Shown here: positions 1 to 8,710 of the stretch, piece after piece
Numbering within the stretch: position 1 is the stretch's first letter
Layout of the letters: each line of letters starts with the position of its first letter
Origin: Actinophytocola xinjiangensis
Lineage (GTDB): Bacteria > Actinomycetota > Actinomycetes > Mycobacteriales > Pseudonocardiaceae
Reading direction: 5' to 3'
DNA: 64,000 bases
NCBI RefSeq assembly: GCF_001921215.1
Contig: NZ_MSIF01000024.1
Coordinates: forward strand, 1 to 64,000
The notes under the pieces: model-generated
The model's database searches: none
What the model was told of the DNA's origin: nothing
Seen by the model: only the letters and a program-made list of their open reading frames with translations
Translations under genes and position numbers: made by a program

Positions 1-631
1 CCGCGCGGCACTGCGCGAGCTGCTCGGCGCGGCCGGCGTCGACGCCGCGCCCGGCGGGTTCGTCGTGCCGGCGACCGGCCGGCGGGTCAGCTGGGCCGAG
101 CTGGCCGCGCTGCTCGTCGAGGCCGGCCGGCCCGGCCTCGACGAGGTCCACACGTTCGCCCCGCCCACGGTGACCTGGACGATGGGGGTGCACGCGGTGG
201 CCGTGGTGGTCGACACCCTGACCGGTGGCACGTCGGTGCGCCGCTACGGCGTGGCGCACGAGACCGGCCCGTCGCTCAATCCCCGGGTCGTCGACGGCCA
301 GCTGCGCGGCGGTGTCGCCCAGGGCATCGGCGGCGCGCTGCTGGAGCGGGTCGACCACGACCCGGCGGCCCAGCCGCTGTCGGCCACGCTCGCCGACTAC
401 CTGGTCCCGGAGGCGACCGACGTGCCGGCGATCCGCCTGGCCCACCTCGACGCGCCGAGCGGGCTCAACCCGCTGGGCATCCGGGGGGTCGGCGAGAGCG
501 GGATCATCGCCAGCGGGTCGGCCATCGCCGCCGCCGTGGACGACGCGCTGGAGGAGTTCGGCGTGCACGTGGCCCGGCACCCGATGACCAGCGACCACCT
601 GCTGGGCCTGATCGAGGAGGCCCGCCGGTGA
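1..631 (+). CDS. Molybdenum hydroxylase large (Mo-pterin) subunit, C-terminal part
   Basis: The reading frame is open from the first bases (frame starting at base 2), so the 5' part lies outside the window. The roughly 209 visible residues are the C-terminal end of a xanthine dehydrogenase/CoxL-type catalytic subunit. They include a segment AHETGPSLNPRVVDGQLRGG followed by GVAQGIGGAL, and then RGVGESGII, where the Glu matches the catalytic base of the family. The enzyme would hydroxylate an aromatic, heteroaromatic or aldehyde carbon with water as the oxygen source. The stop overlaps the next start by 4 bp, and the FAD and 2Fe-2S subunits follow, giving the usual three-subunit set in L-M-S order. 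The substrate cannot be read from the fragment. Confidence 0.9.
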   Translation, partial: RAALRELLGAAGVDAAPGGFVVPATGRRVSWAELAALLVEAGRPGLDEVHTFAPPTVTWTMGVHAVAVVVDTLTGGTSVRRYGVAHETGPSLNPRVVDGQLRGGVAQGIGGALLERVDHDPAAQPLSATLADYLVPEATDVPAIRLAHLDAPSGLNPLGIRGVGESGIIASGSAIAAAVDDALEEFGVHVARHPMTSDHLLGLIEEARR

Positions 632-1476
632 AACCCGCCCCGCTCACCCTGGTCCGGCCGCCCGACGTGGCGGGCTGCCTGGCGGCGCTCGATCGGCACG
701 ACGGGACGGTGGCCAAGGTCATCGCCGGCGGCCAGAGCCTGATGCCGTTGCTGGCGCTGCGCATGGCCACCCCGGACGTGCTGGTGGACCTGGGCCGGGT
801 GAGTGAGCTGACCGAGGTGTCGGTCCGCGACGACGAGGTCGAGCTGGGTGCGCGGGTACGCCACCGGGACCTGGCCGCCGGGACCGCCGGGCCGCTGCCC
901 GCCGTGCTGGGCCTGGCCGCCGCGCACATCGGCCACGACGCCATCCGCAACCGGGGCACCCTGGGCGGCAGCCTCGCGCACGCCGATCCGGCAGCCGAAC
1001 TGCCCGCCGCGATGGTCCTGCTCGACGCGCGGCTGGTGTGCCGGTCGGTCGGGGGCACCCGCACCGTCGCCGCCAGGGACTTCCTGGTCGGCCCGTACCT
1101 GACGGCGCTGCGCGAGGACGAACTGCTCACCGGCGTGCGCGTTCCCCGGGCGGCGGCCGGCACCCGGTACGGGTTCGCCGAGTTCTCGCCCCGGCACGGT
1201 GACTACGCCCGTGCCGGGGCGCTCTGCGCGGTCGGCGTGACCGGCGGGACGGTGCGCTCGGCGCGCGCCGTGCTGTTCGCCGTCGGCCCGGTGCCGGTCG
1301 ACCTCGGCGACGCACTGGCCCCGGCGATCGGCCGCCCCCTCGACGGGTGCCCCTGGGACGAGCTGGCGTGGGCCGCCGTGGCCGGCCTGCCGGTCGAGGA
1401 CCCCGCCCGGCGCCGTCTGGTCGCCACCGTGCTCGCCCGGGCCCTGGCCGGGGTCGGCGGAGAGGAGGACCGGTGA
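628..1476 (+). CDS. Molybdenum hydroxylase FAD-binding (medium) subunit
   Basis: The 282-aa protein matches the CoxM/XdhB class in length. The FAD pyrophosphate motif AGGQSLMPLLALR lies near residues 32-44, and the second FAD loop, IRNRGTLGGSLAHADPAAE, near residues 106-124. It passes electrons from the 2Fe-2S subunit to the final acceptor. GTG start inside the preceding stop (GTGA overlap). A C-terminal CoxM-like domain follows (from about residue 175). It is translationally coupled to both neighbours. Confidence 0.93.
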   Translation: MKPAPLTLVRPPDVAGCLAALDRHDGTVAKVIAGGQSLMPLLALRMATPDVLVDLGRVSELTEVSVRDDEVELGARVRHRDLAAGTAGPLPAVLGLAAAHIGHDAIRNRGTLGGSLAHADPAAELPAAMVLLDARLVCRSVGGTRTVAARDFLVGPYLTALREDELLTGVRVPRAAAGTRYGFAEFSPRHGDYARAGALCAVGVTGGTVRSARAVLFAVGPVPVDLGDALAPAIGRPLDGCPWDELAWAAVAGLPVEDPARRRLVATVLARALAGVGGEEDR

Positions 1477-2108
1477 CCGAACCGCGCAACGCCGTCGGTG
1501 TCCGGGTGAACGGCGAGCCGGCCCGCGACGTCGTGCCCGACCGGCTCACGCTGGTCGACTACCTGCGCGACCGACGTGGGTTGACCGGTACCAAGATCGG
1601 CTGCGAACAGGGCGTGTGCGGTGCGTGCACGGTGCTGCTCGACGGGTGTTCGGTGCGGTCGTGCCTGGTCCTGGCCGGTCAGGCGGACCAGGCCGACGTG
1701 GTGACCGTCGAGGGCCTGGCTGCCGCGTCGCCCGCCGTCGGGGAACTGCGCGCGGCCTTCGACCGGCACGACGCGTTGCAGTGCGGGTTCTGCACCCCGG
1801 GGTTCCTGGTGGCCGCCGTCGAACTGCTCGCGCGGGAACGGCTCGACGAGCCGACCGTGCGCGCGGCGCTGTCCGGGAACCTGTGCCGCTGCACGGGGTA
1901 CGGCGGGATCGTCGCCGCCGTGCTGGAGACGCACGAACGCCTCGGCCCGGTCCCGCTCGCCGCCCCGCCACCCGCTCCGGAGCCCCCGCCGCCGGCCGGG
2001 CGCCGGTCGCTCGGCCCGCCGCTCGCCGTGGCCGGGGTGCTGCTCGCCCTCGGTCTGCTCGTCCGCCGGCTGGTCGCCCGCCGGTCCCGAACGGAAGGAA
2101 CCGCATGA
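1473..2108 (+). CDS. Molybdenum hydroxylase 2Fe-2S small subunit with C-terminal membrane anchor
   Basis: The 211-aa protein has the plant-type ferredoxin cluster CEQGVCGACTVLLDGC and the [2Fe-2S]-binding helical domain motifs CGFCTPGF and GNLCRCTGYGGIV. The GTG at 1473 is chosen because AGAGGAGG sits just upstream and the start overlaps the previous stop by 4 bp. Family members usually end near residue 160. This one continues with a proline-rich linker (APPPAPEPPPPAG) and one hydrophobic segment (LAVAGVLLALGLLVRRLVARR) ending in Arg. That tail would tether the enzyme to the cytoplasmic membrane, which is unusual for this subunit. Confidence 0.92.
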   Translation: MTEPRNAVGVRVNGEPARDVVPDRLTLVDYLRDRRGLTGTKIGCEQGVCGACTVLLDGCSVRSCLVLAGQADQADVVTVEGLAAASPAVGELRAAFDRHDALQCGFCTPGFLVAAVELLARERLDEPTVRAALSGNLCRCTGYGGIVAAVLETHERLGPVPLAAPPPAPEPPPPAGRRSLGPPLAVAGVLLALGLLVRRLVARRSRTEGTA

Positions 2109-3181
2109 CATTCCCCGACCCGGTCGCCCAGGCCAGGCACCTCACCCAGCGCTTCGTCAGCAACGGGGTCCCGCTCGACGATCTGCACACGATCACCGGG
2201 TCCCTCGACGACTGGCCCAGCTGGTACGCGGCCTGGGAGCGGATGGGGGACACCCAGCTGGCGCACGCGGCCGACGCCGAGCGGGCCGGCGCGACGCTCA
2301 CCGCCGCCGAGCTGCGGCTGATCGCCGCCCTGGAGTTCCACTTCGGCAAGTTCCTGTTCGTGCACGACCAGGGCGCGCTGCGCGCCGGTACCGCGAAGTC
2401 GGCGCTGGCCTACCGCCAGGCGCTGCCGCACCTGCCGTGGCCGGGCCGGATCGTGGACGTGCCGCACGCCGGCGGCACGCTGCCGGGGGTGTTCCGCGCC
2501 CCGCACGGGCCAGGTCCGTGGCCGGCGATCGTGCTGGTGCCCGGCCTGGACGCGGCCAAGGAGGAACTGCATCTGTTCAGTGAGGTGTTCCTGCGCCGGG
2601 GGATGGCCACGTTCGTGGTGGACGGCCCCGGGCAGGGCGAGTCGGAGTTCGACAGCCGGCTGCCCTCGGCGTGGGAGGACGTCGCCGCGTCGGTCCTCGC
2701 CACGCTCACCGGGATCGCCGGGGTCGACCCGGGTCGGATCGCGATCGTCGGGGTCAGTCTCGGCGGCTACTACGCGGCGCGCGCCGCGGCCAGCACCCCT
2801 GGCCTGCGCGCCGGGGTCTCGCTCGGCGGGTGCTACAGCATGGCGCAGGCGTGGCCCAGTCTCGCTTTCCTGAGCCGGCAGGCGTTCCAGGTGCGCACCG
2901 GCGCGGCGGACGAGCCGGCGGCGCTGGCCAACGCCGAGGAGTTCAGCCTGGCCGGTCATCCGCCGGAGCGCGACATCCCGTTCCTGGTGGTGCACGGGGA
3001 ACGGGACCGGTTGTTCGACCTGACCCAGGCCAGGCGGCTGACCGAGCACTTCGGCGACCGCGCCCGGCTGGTCCTCGAACCGGAGGGCAACCACGTCCTG
3101 CACAACCTGGGCTACCGGGTCAGACCGCTGGTGGCGGACTGGGTCCTGCGCCTGCTCGGCGCGCTGCCGGTTGCCGCCTGA
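2105..3181 (+). CDS. Alpha/beta hydrolase, 2,6-dihydroxypseudooxynicotine-hydrolase-like
   Basis: The protein is 358 aa; the ATG overlaps the upstream stop (ATGA). After a helical N-terminal cap of about 115 residues comes an alpha/beta-hydrolase core. The nucleophile elbow is GVSLGG (Ser218), the acid is Asp301 in HGERDRLFD, and the His is His330 in EGNHVLHN. The N-terminal cap plus this core is the architecture of the FrsA/DHPON-hydrolase group, which includes C-C bond hydrolases of nicotine catabolism. Position directly behind a molybdenum hydroxylase fits cleavage of a ring-hydroxylated intermediate. The specific substrate is inference. Confidence 0.85.
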   Translation: MTFPDPVAQARHLTQRFVSNGVPLDDLHTITGSLDDWPSWYAAWERMGDTQLAHAADAERAGATLTAAELRLIAALEFHFGKFLFVHDQGALRAGTAKSALAYRQALPHLPWPGRIVDVPHAGGTLPGVFRAPHGPGPWPAIVLVPGLDAAKEELHLFSEVFLRRGMATFVVDGPGQGESEFDSRLPSAWEDVAASVLATLTGIAGVDPGRIAIVGVSLGGYYAARAAASTPGLRAGVSLGGCYSMAQAWPSLAFLSRQAFQVRTGAADEPAALANAEEFSLAGHPPERDIPFLVVHGERDRLFDLTQARRLTEHFGDRARLVLEPEGNHVLHNLGYRVRPLVADWVLRLLGALPVAA

Positions 3182-3259
3182 CCACCCTGACACATCACAC
3201 GTCAGAACCGCCCCTGTGTGGGGCATCGACAGAGAAGTCGAGAAGAGAGAAGGCCTGAC

Positions 3260-4249
3260 ATGCGCACACTCATGGCATCCCTGCTGGCGGTGACCACCGC
3301 CGTGACCCTCGCCGGCTGTGGCTCCGACGCCGGCGAGGACGGCGACGTGACCCGGATCAAGATCGGCTACCCGTCCGACACCGCCTCCTACGGCGATCTC
3401 TACGTCTGCCAGGACGAGGGCATCTTCGACAAGCACGGCCTGCAGGTCGAGCTGACCCTGCTCAAGACCAGTTCCCAGCTCGTCGCGGCGCTGTCCAGCG
3501 ACGCGGTGCAGATCGCCGGCGGCGACGGCCGCGCGATCGCCACCGGCGCGCTGCAGGGCGCCGACCTGAAGATGATCGAGCTGAAGCTGCCCAAGTACTT
3601 CGTGGAGATGTTCGGCGACCCGTCGATCAAGACCGTGGAGGACCTGCGCGGCAAGAAGGTCGGCGTCACCGCGCCCGGCTCGGTCACCGACGCGGCCACC
3701 CGGCTGATGCTGGAGGACAAGGGACTCAAGGACGACGTGCAGGTGTCCAACCTGGCCTCGCTGCCCGCGCTGATCGCCGCGGCCAAGAGCGGCGAGATCG
3801 ACGCGCTGGTCACCGCGCCGCCGCAAGGTGTGTCCACGGAGGACCAGGGCTGGCACAAGATCACCGACATGACCGAGTACGAGACCGCCGGCAGCGTCTA
3901 CGCGGTCACCGGTGAGTACGCGCAGGAGAACAAGGACACCGTGTCGAAGTTCGTCCGGGCCAACGTGGAATGCCTGGCGTTCCTCAAGGACGAGGCCAAC
4001 CGGGACGCGAGCATCGACGCCATCCAGAAGTACACCAAGACCGAGAACCGCGACATGGCCGCCTACGCCTACGACTTCTTCACCAAGGTCTGGACCACCG
4101 ACCCGGTGGTGGACGAGGACATCGTGCGCGAGGCGTTCGTCGACGCGGCCAGCGGCGGCGAGGTCCCCGACGACATCTCCCAGTTCATCGACAACAGCTT
4201 CCTCGACGCGCTGCGCGACGAGGGCGTCATCGAGAAGTCGGACAGCTGA
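3260..4249 (+). CDS. ABC transporter substrate-binding lipoprotein (NMT1/SsuA-like)
   Basis: The 329-aa precursor has a lipoprotein signal MRTLMASLLAVTTAVTLAGC (lipobox LAGC, lipidated Cys20). The mature part starts with VTRIKIGYPSDTASYGDLYV and is a type-2 periplasmic-binding fold of the NMT1/THI5/SsuA group. This group binds sulfonates, nitrate, pyrimidines or aromatic acids. The ATG at 3260 has AGAAGAGAGAAGG upstream. There is a 78-bp gap from the hydrolase and a 1-bp overlap with the ALDH. No permease or ATPase gene is in the window; they may lie upstream of the left edge. Role: capture of the pathway substrate outside the membrane. Confidence 0.9.
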   Translation: MRTLMASLLAVTTAVTLAGCGSDAGEDGDVTRIKIGYPSDTASYGDLYVCQDEGIFDKHGLQVELTLLKTSSQLVAALSSDAVQIAGGDGRAIATGALQGADLKMIELKLPKYFVEMFGDPSIKTVEDLRGKKVGVTAPGSVTDAATRLMLEDKGLKDDVQVSNLASLPALIAAAKSGEIDALVTAPPQGVSTEDQGWHKITDMTEYETAGSVYAVTGEYAQENKDTVSKFVRANVECLAFLKDEANRDASIDAIQKYTKTENRDMAAYAYDFFTKVWTTDPVVDEDIVREAFVDAASGGEVPDDISQFIDNSFLDALRDEGVIEKSDS

Positions 4250-5748
4250 TGACGCTCACCAGCGACCTCTCCCCGGCGACCCGCCGCGCCGCCTCGGGAA
4301 TCCGCGAGCACTACGACCTGTCCATCGGCGGGGAATGGGTGCCGGCCGCCAGCGGCGCGCGCACCCCGTCGATCGACCCGACCACCGAGGAGCAGGTCAC
4401 CGAGGTGGCCGAGGCCGGCCCGGCGGACGTCGCGCGCGCGGTCGACGCGGCGACGCGCGCGGCCGGTCCGTGGGCGGCGCTCGGCTGGCAGGCCAGGGCG
4501 GCCGCGCTCACCGAACTGGCCGACCGGGTCGCCGCGCACGCCGGCGAACTGGCCAGGATGGACGCCGTCGACGCCGGTATCCCGGTGGACGGCATGGCCA
4601 AGGACGTCGACAACGCGGTCGCCACCCTGCGCTACTTCGCCGGCCTGGCCAGCGAGCTGAAGGGCCAGACGATCGAGGTCCCCGGCGTCGGGCTGAACCT
4701 GACGCTGCGCGAGCCCTACGGCGTGGTCGGGCGGATCGTGCCGTTCAACCACCCCATCCAGTTCGCCGCCAGCGGCATCGCCGGCCCGCTGGCGGCCGGC
4801 AACGCCGTGGTGCTCAAACCCGGTGACACCACACCGGTGTCGGCGCTGCGGCTGGCCGAACTGGCCGACGGTGTCCTCCCACCCGGGGTGCTCAACGTGG
4901 TCACCGGCGGCCGGGAGGCCGGCGCGGCGCTGGTCGCGCATCCCGGCGTGCCGAGGATCGCGTTCACCGGCGGCGTCGAGTCCGGCCGGGCGGTGGCGCG
5001 CGCGGCGGCCGACCGGCTCAAGGCGGTGACCCTGGAGCTGAGCGGCAAGAACCCGCTGATCGTGTTCCCCGACGTGGACGTCGCGGCGGCGGCCGAGGCC
5101 GCGACCCGGGCGATGAACTTCACCAGGGGACAGGGCCAGTCCTGCGGGTCGCCGTCGCGGATGCTGGTGCACGAGTCGGTGCGCGCGGAGTTCGTGGCCG
5201 AACTGGTGGCCAGGGTCGAGGCGCTGAGCGTGGGTGACCCGCTGGTCCCCGGCGTGGAGATGGGGCCGCTCGCGTTCGCCGGGCACCACCAGCGGGTGCT
5301 CGGCCACCTCGAACGCGGCCTGGCCTCCGGCGCCCGGCTGGTGACCGGCGGCGGCCGGCCGGAAGGTCTCGGCCCGGCCGGGTACTTCCTGGCCCCGACG
5401 GTGTTCGACGACGTCACCCCGGAGATGGCGCTGGCCACCGAGGAGATCTTCGGGCCGGTGGTCAGTGTGCTCGGCTGGACCGACGAGGACCAGGCGCTGC
5501 AGATCGCCAACGCGCTGCCGGTCGGTCTGACGGCCAACATCTGGACCAACGACGTGACCACCGCGCTGCGGTTCGGCCGCGCGGTCCAGGCCGGCTACGT
5601 GTGGATCAACGGCGCCGGTCAGCGGCCGCTGGGCGCCCCCTTCGGCGGGCACAAGCTCAGCGGTATCGGTACGGAGAACAGCCTGGAGGAACTGGTGAGC
5701 TTCACCCGTGTGAAGAACCTGTCGATCGGTCCGGGGAGCCGGCCGTGA
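4249..5748 (+). CDS. NAD(P)-dependent aldehyde dehydrogenase
   Basis: The 499-aa protein has full ALDH-superfamily length. It has the oxyanion Asn in FNHP (Asn167), the general base in LELSGKN (Glu264), the catalytic Cys in GQGQSCGS (Cys299) and the cofactor motif FTGGVESG near residue 239. The ATG overlaps the upstream stop by one base (TGATG). It oxidises an aldehyde to an acid in the cytoplasm. Within this operon it would act on a semialdehyde released after ring hydroxylation and cleavage (inference). Its stop overlaps the SDR start by 4 bp. Confidence 0.93.
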   Translation: MTLTSDLSPATRRAASGIREHYDLSIGGEWVPAASGARTPSIDPTTEEQVTEVAEAGPADVARAVDAATRAAGPWAALGWQARAAALTELADRVAAHAGELARMDAVDAGIPVDGMAKDVDNAVATLRYFAGLASELKGQTIEVPGVGLNLTLREPYGVVGRIVPFNHPIQFAASGIAGPLAAGNAVVLKPGDTTPVSALRLAELADGVLPPGVLNVVTGGREAGAALVAHPGVPRIAFTGGVESGRAVARAAADRLKAVTLELSGKNPLIVFPDVDVAAAAEAATRAMNFTRGQGQSCGSPSRMLVHESVRAEFVAELVARVEALSVGDPLVPGVEMGPLAFAGHHQRVLGHLERGLASGARLVTGGGRPEGLGPAGYFLAPTVFDDVTPEMALATEEIFGPVVSVLGWTDEDQALQIANALPVGLTANIWTNDVTTALRFGRAVQAGYVWINGAGQRPLGAPFGGHKLSGIGTENSLEELVSFTRVKNLSIGPGSRP

Positions 5749-6488
5749 ACGGGCGGGTGGCCGTGATCACCGGCGCCGCCCACGGTCTCGGCCGCGCCTA
5801 CGCGGTGCGGCTGGCCGAACAGGGCGCCTCGGTGGTGGTCGCCGACCTGGACGGGGCCGGCGCGAAGGCGGTGGCCGAACAGATCACCGCCGACGGCGGC
5901 CGGGCGCACGCGGTCGCCGTCGACGTCGCCGACGAGGAGGCGACCGCGGCGATGGCCGCCGAGGCGGTGGGCGCGTTCGGCCGGATCGACGTGCTGGTCA
6001 ACAACGCGGCGATCTTCCTGACCGTCGCGATGGCGCGGGTGCCCTTCGACGAGATCACGGTGGCCGACTGGGACCGGATGATGGCGGTCAACGTGCGCGG
6101 CACCTGGCTGGCCTGCCGGGCGGTCGTCCCGGCGATGCGCGAGCGGAGCTACGGCAAGATCGTCAACGTGTCCTCGGACACCGCGCTCAAGGGCTCGCCG
6201 TCGCGGGTGCACTACGTGGCCAGCAAGTCGGCCATCCTCGGCCTGACCCGCACGCTGGCCTCGGAGCTGGCTCCCGACGGCATCCGGGTCAACGCGATCG
6301 CGCCGGGCATCGTGCTCAGCGAGCCCGATCCGACGCCCGAGCGGCGAACCCGCGCGGCGGCCAGCCAGCTGCTGGCCGGCGCGCTGGTCCCCGACGACCT
6401 GGTCGGCACGGTGGCCTTCCTCGCCTCGGCGGCGTCGGACCCGATCACCGGCCAGATCCTCGCGGTCAACGGGGGCGGCTACATGTGA
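5745..6488 (+). CDS. Short-chain dehydrogenase/reductase
   Basis: The 247-aa classical SDR has cofactor motif TGAAHGLG (residues 9-16), NNAA at 86-89, catalytic Ser143 or Ser144 and the YVASK pair Tyr157/Lys161. Asp35 after beta-strand 2 (VVADLDG) favours NAD(H). GTG start overlaps the ALDH stop. It is the last gene of the rightward block and converges with ubiX, leaving 6 bp. It probably oxidises an alcohol or diol in the same pathway; no substrate is implied by sequence. Confidence 0.92.
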   Translation: MNGRVAVITGAAHGLGRAYAVRLAEQGASVVVADLDGAGAKAVAEQITADGGRAHAVAVDVADEEATAAMAAEAVGAFGRIDVLVNNAAIFLTVAMARVPFDEITVADWDRMMAVNVRGTWLACRAVVPAMRERSYGKIVNVSSDTALKGSPSRVHYVASKSAILGLTRTLASELAPDGIRVNAIAPGIVLSEPDPTPERRTRAAASQLLAGALVPDDLVGTVAFLASAASDPITGQILAVNGGGYM

Positions 6489-6494
6489 GGTGTC

Positions 6495-7067
6495 TCAGCC
6501 GCCGACGCGGCCGTCCCACGGGCGTGGGGCGGCCGCGGCCACCCCGGCCCGCACGAGCGCCCGGCGCACCGAGTGGTCGACCAGGTCGTCCACGGTCGCG
6601 GGCAGGGTGTAGAAGGCGGGCACCGGCGGCATGATCACCGCGCCGGCCTCGGTCGCGGCGGTCATCGCCCGCAGGTGGCCCAGGTGCAGCGGGGTCTCCC
6701 GCACCATCAGCACCAGCGGCCGGCCCTCCTTGAGGCACACGTCGGCGGCCCTCGGGATGAGGTCGTCGGCGTGGCAGTGGGCGATGGCCGAGAGCGTCTT
6801 GATCGAGCACGGCGCGACGAGCATCGCGTCGACCGGGTAGGACCCGGAGGCGATGGTGGCGCCGACGGCCGACGGGCGGTGTGTGACGTCGGCGAGGTCG
6901 GCGACGTCGGCCGGGGTCAGCCCGCCGCACTCCTGGGCGATGGTCAGCGCCGCCGACCGGGAGATCACCAGGTGGGTCTCGACGTCGGGCAGCTCGCGCA
7001 GCACCCGCAGCATCCGGACGCCGTAGGGCGCCCCGCTGGCCCCGGTCATGGCGACGACAACCCGCAT
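6495..7067 (-). CDS. ubiX: Flavin prenyltransferase UbiX (prenylated-FMN synthase)
   Basis: The 190-aa protein starts MRVVVAMTGASGAPYGVRML, the FMN-binding start of the UbiX/Pad1 family. It carries LMVRETPLHLGHLRAM, with the conserved Arg-Glu of the dimethylallyl-phosphate site, and ends MPPVPAFYTLPATVDDLVDH, also typical. UbiX makes prenyl-FMN from FMN and dimethylallyl phosphate, the cofactor of UbiD enzymes. It is divergent from the ubiD-type gene with 188 bp between the starts. The paired operator-like repeats there suggest joint control. Confidence 0.95.
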   Translation of the reverse strand: MRVVVAMTGASGAPYGVRMLRVLRELPDVETHLVISRSAALTIAQECGGLTPADVADLADVTHRPSAVGATIASGSYPVDAMLVAPCSIKTLSAIAHCHADDLIPRAADVCLKEGRPLVLMVRETPLHLGHLRAMTAATEAGAVIMPPVPAFYTLPATVDDLVDHSVRRALVRAGVAAAAPRPWDGRVGG

Positions 7068-7089
7068 CGTTCGTCCTCGGTTTCCTCGG

Positions 7090-7224
7090 AAGTGTGGACA
7101 GAAGTCGACACTTTCTCTTCATGGGCTACCCGTTCAGTATGCCCTAAAACTACAACCAACAGCGACGATGCTCCGAACTGGACATCACGTCGCCGCGTCT
7201 GATTCACTGAGGTGTCGACACTTT
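7090..7224. promoter_or_regulatory. Divergent ubiX/ubiD regulatory region with paired operator-like repeats
   Basis: GTCGACACTTT occurs at 7104-7114 and again at 7214-7224, exactly 110 bp apart. The left copy is half of an inverted repeat, AAGTGTGGAC (7090-7099) with AGTCGACACTT (7103-7113). The right copy contains the perfect palindrome GTGTCGACAC (7212-7221). One site lies about 23 bp before the ubiX start and the other about 31 bp before the ubiD start. The DNA between is less GC-rich than its surroundings. A GntR/FCD regulator encoded two genes downstream is the obvious candidate ligand; binding is inferred. Confidence 0.55.
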
Positions 7225-7255
7225 GCGGTCGACCGGACCAAAGGGGTGAAGCTCG

Positions 7256-8710
7256 ATGGGTGTGTCCCTCGACGAGATCGTCGACCTGCGGACCTGGCTG
7301 ACGGCCGTGCGGGACATCGGCGACCTGCGCGACGTACACGGCGCGGACTGGAACCTGGAGATCGGCGCCGTCTCCGAGGTCAACTACCGGCTCCCGTCGC
7401 CATCGGCGCTGCTGTTCGACCAGATCACCGGCTACCCGGCCGGCATGCGGGTCCTCACCAGCAGCATGTCCAACGCCCGCCGCCTCGGCCTGACCCTGCG
7501 ACTGGGCACCGAACTCGACGACCACGCGCTGGTCCGCGCCCTGCGCGGCAAGCCGGCGCAGTGGCTGCGCGACCACGAGCACTACCGGGCGCGCACCGTC
7601 GACACCGGACCGGTGATGGAGGTCGTCGAGCGCGACGAGGAGATCGACCTGCTCAGCTTCCCGGTGCCGTTCTGGCACGAGCACGACGGCGGCCGCTACA
7701 TCGGCACCGGCTGCGCGGTGTTCACCACCGACCCGGACACCGGCTGGGTGAACGCCGGCTCGTACCGGATGCAGGTCCAGCACGCGCGCGGCGCCACCAT
7801 CAACATCGAGGCCGGCAAACACGGCGCCATGCACGTCCGCGAGTGGTTCGCCCGGCACGGCCGCGCCCCGGTCACCGTCACCCTCGGCGGCGACCCGCTG
7901 ATGGTCGTGGCCGCCGGGACCGAGGTACCGGCCGGGGTGTCCGAACTGGACTACGTCGGCGCGATCCAGGGCCGGCCGGTGGACGTCATCCCCGGCGAGG
8001 TCACCGGCCTGCCGGTGCCGGCCAACGCGGAGATCGTCGTCGAGGGCTGGCTGCGCCCGGAGGTCACCGCCGAGGAGGGCCCGTTCGGCGAGTGGACCGG
8101 GTACTACAGCGGCGGCGCCGGCCAGGTGATCATGCTGGAGGTCGAGCGGGTCTACCGCCGCCGCGACCCCATCCTGCTGGGCACCCCGCCCGGCAAGCCG
8201 CCGCACGACTACTCGTACATGCGCAGCGTCATGAAGTCGAGCATGATCCTCGACGCGCTGCTGGCCACCGGACTGCCCGAGGTGCGCGAGGTGTGGGCGC
8301 ACGAGGAGGGCGGCGGGCGCCAGCTGCTGGCGGTCTCGATCGACCAGAAGTACGCCGGACACGCCCGCCAGGCCGGCCTGCTCACCTCCCAGCTGCCCGC
8401 CGCCGCGTACATGAACAAGTTCGTCATCGTGGTCGACAGCGATGTCGACACCCGCAGCCTCAGCGAGGTCATGTGGGCGGTCTGCACCCGCACCGAACCG
8501 GCCGCCGACATCGAGATCCTGCGCAAGACGTGGGGCAGCCGGGTCGACCCGCTCGCCGACCCCGGCGCCCCGCGCTACAACACCCGCGCGGTGATCGACG
8601 CGTGCCGGCCCTTCGAACGGCTCGCCGACTTCCCGGTCGTCGCCGAGGCCAGCCGCGAGCTGTGCGACCGGGTCGTCGCCAAGTGGCCCGACCTGTTGGG
8701 GGGACGGTGA
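7256..8710 (+). CDS. ubiD: UbiD-family prenyl-FMN-dependent (de)carboxylase
   Basis: The 484-aa protein has the UbiD order: N-terminal domain with LRTWLTAVRDIGDLRDVHG, a central domain with GWVNAGSYRMQVQ and the prFMN/Mn-binding segment, and EEGPFGEWTGYYS, which holds the catalytic E...E pair. The C-terminal part includes KYAGHARQAGL. The family reversibly decarboxylates unsaturated or aromatic acids using prFMN supplied by the adjacent UbiX. Known relatives act on hydroxybenzoates, furan- and pyrrole-carboxylates. With two molybdenum hydroxylases alongside, a heteroaromatic carboxylate is plausible but not proven. The stop overlaps the regulator gene start by 4 bp. Confidence 0.93.
   Translation: MGVSLDEIVDLRTWLTAVRDIGDLRDVHGADWNLEIGAVSEVNYRLPSPSALLFDQITGYPAGMRVLTSSMSNARRLGLTLRLGTELDDHALVRALRGKPAQWLRDHEHYRARTVDTGPVMEVVERDEEIDLLSFPVPFWHEHDGGRYIGTGCAVFTTDPDTGWVNAGSYRMQVQHARGATINIEAGKHGAMHVREWFARHGRAPVTVTLGGDPLMVVAAGTEVPAGVSELDYVGAIQGRPVDVIPGEVTGLPVPANAEIVVEGWLRPEVTAEEGPFGEWTGYYSGGAGQVIMLEVERVYRRRDPILLGTPPGKPPHDYSYMRSVMKSSMILDALLATGLPEVREVWAHEEGGGRQLLAVSIDQKYAGHARQAGLLTSQLPAAAYMNKFVIVVDSDVDTRSLSEVMWAVCTRTEPAADIEILRKTWGSRVDPLADPGAPRYNTRAVIDACRPFERLADFPVVAEASRELCDRVVAKWPDLLGGR

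Noticed and set aside
1679-3856. A 725-codon leftward open frame opposite the hydrolase and binding-protein genes
   Set aside because: It lies antisense to clear enzymes with intact motifs, has a His/Arg/Gly/Gln-rich composition without domains, and arises from GC-rich codon bias.
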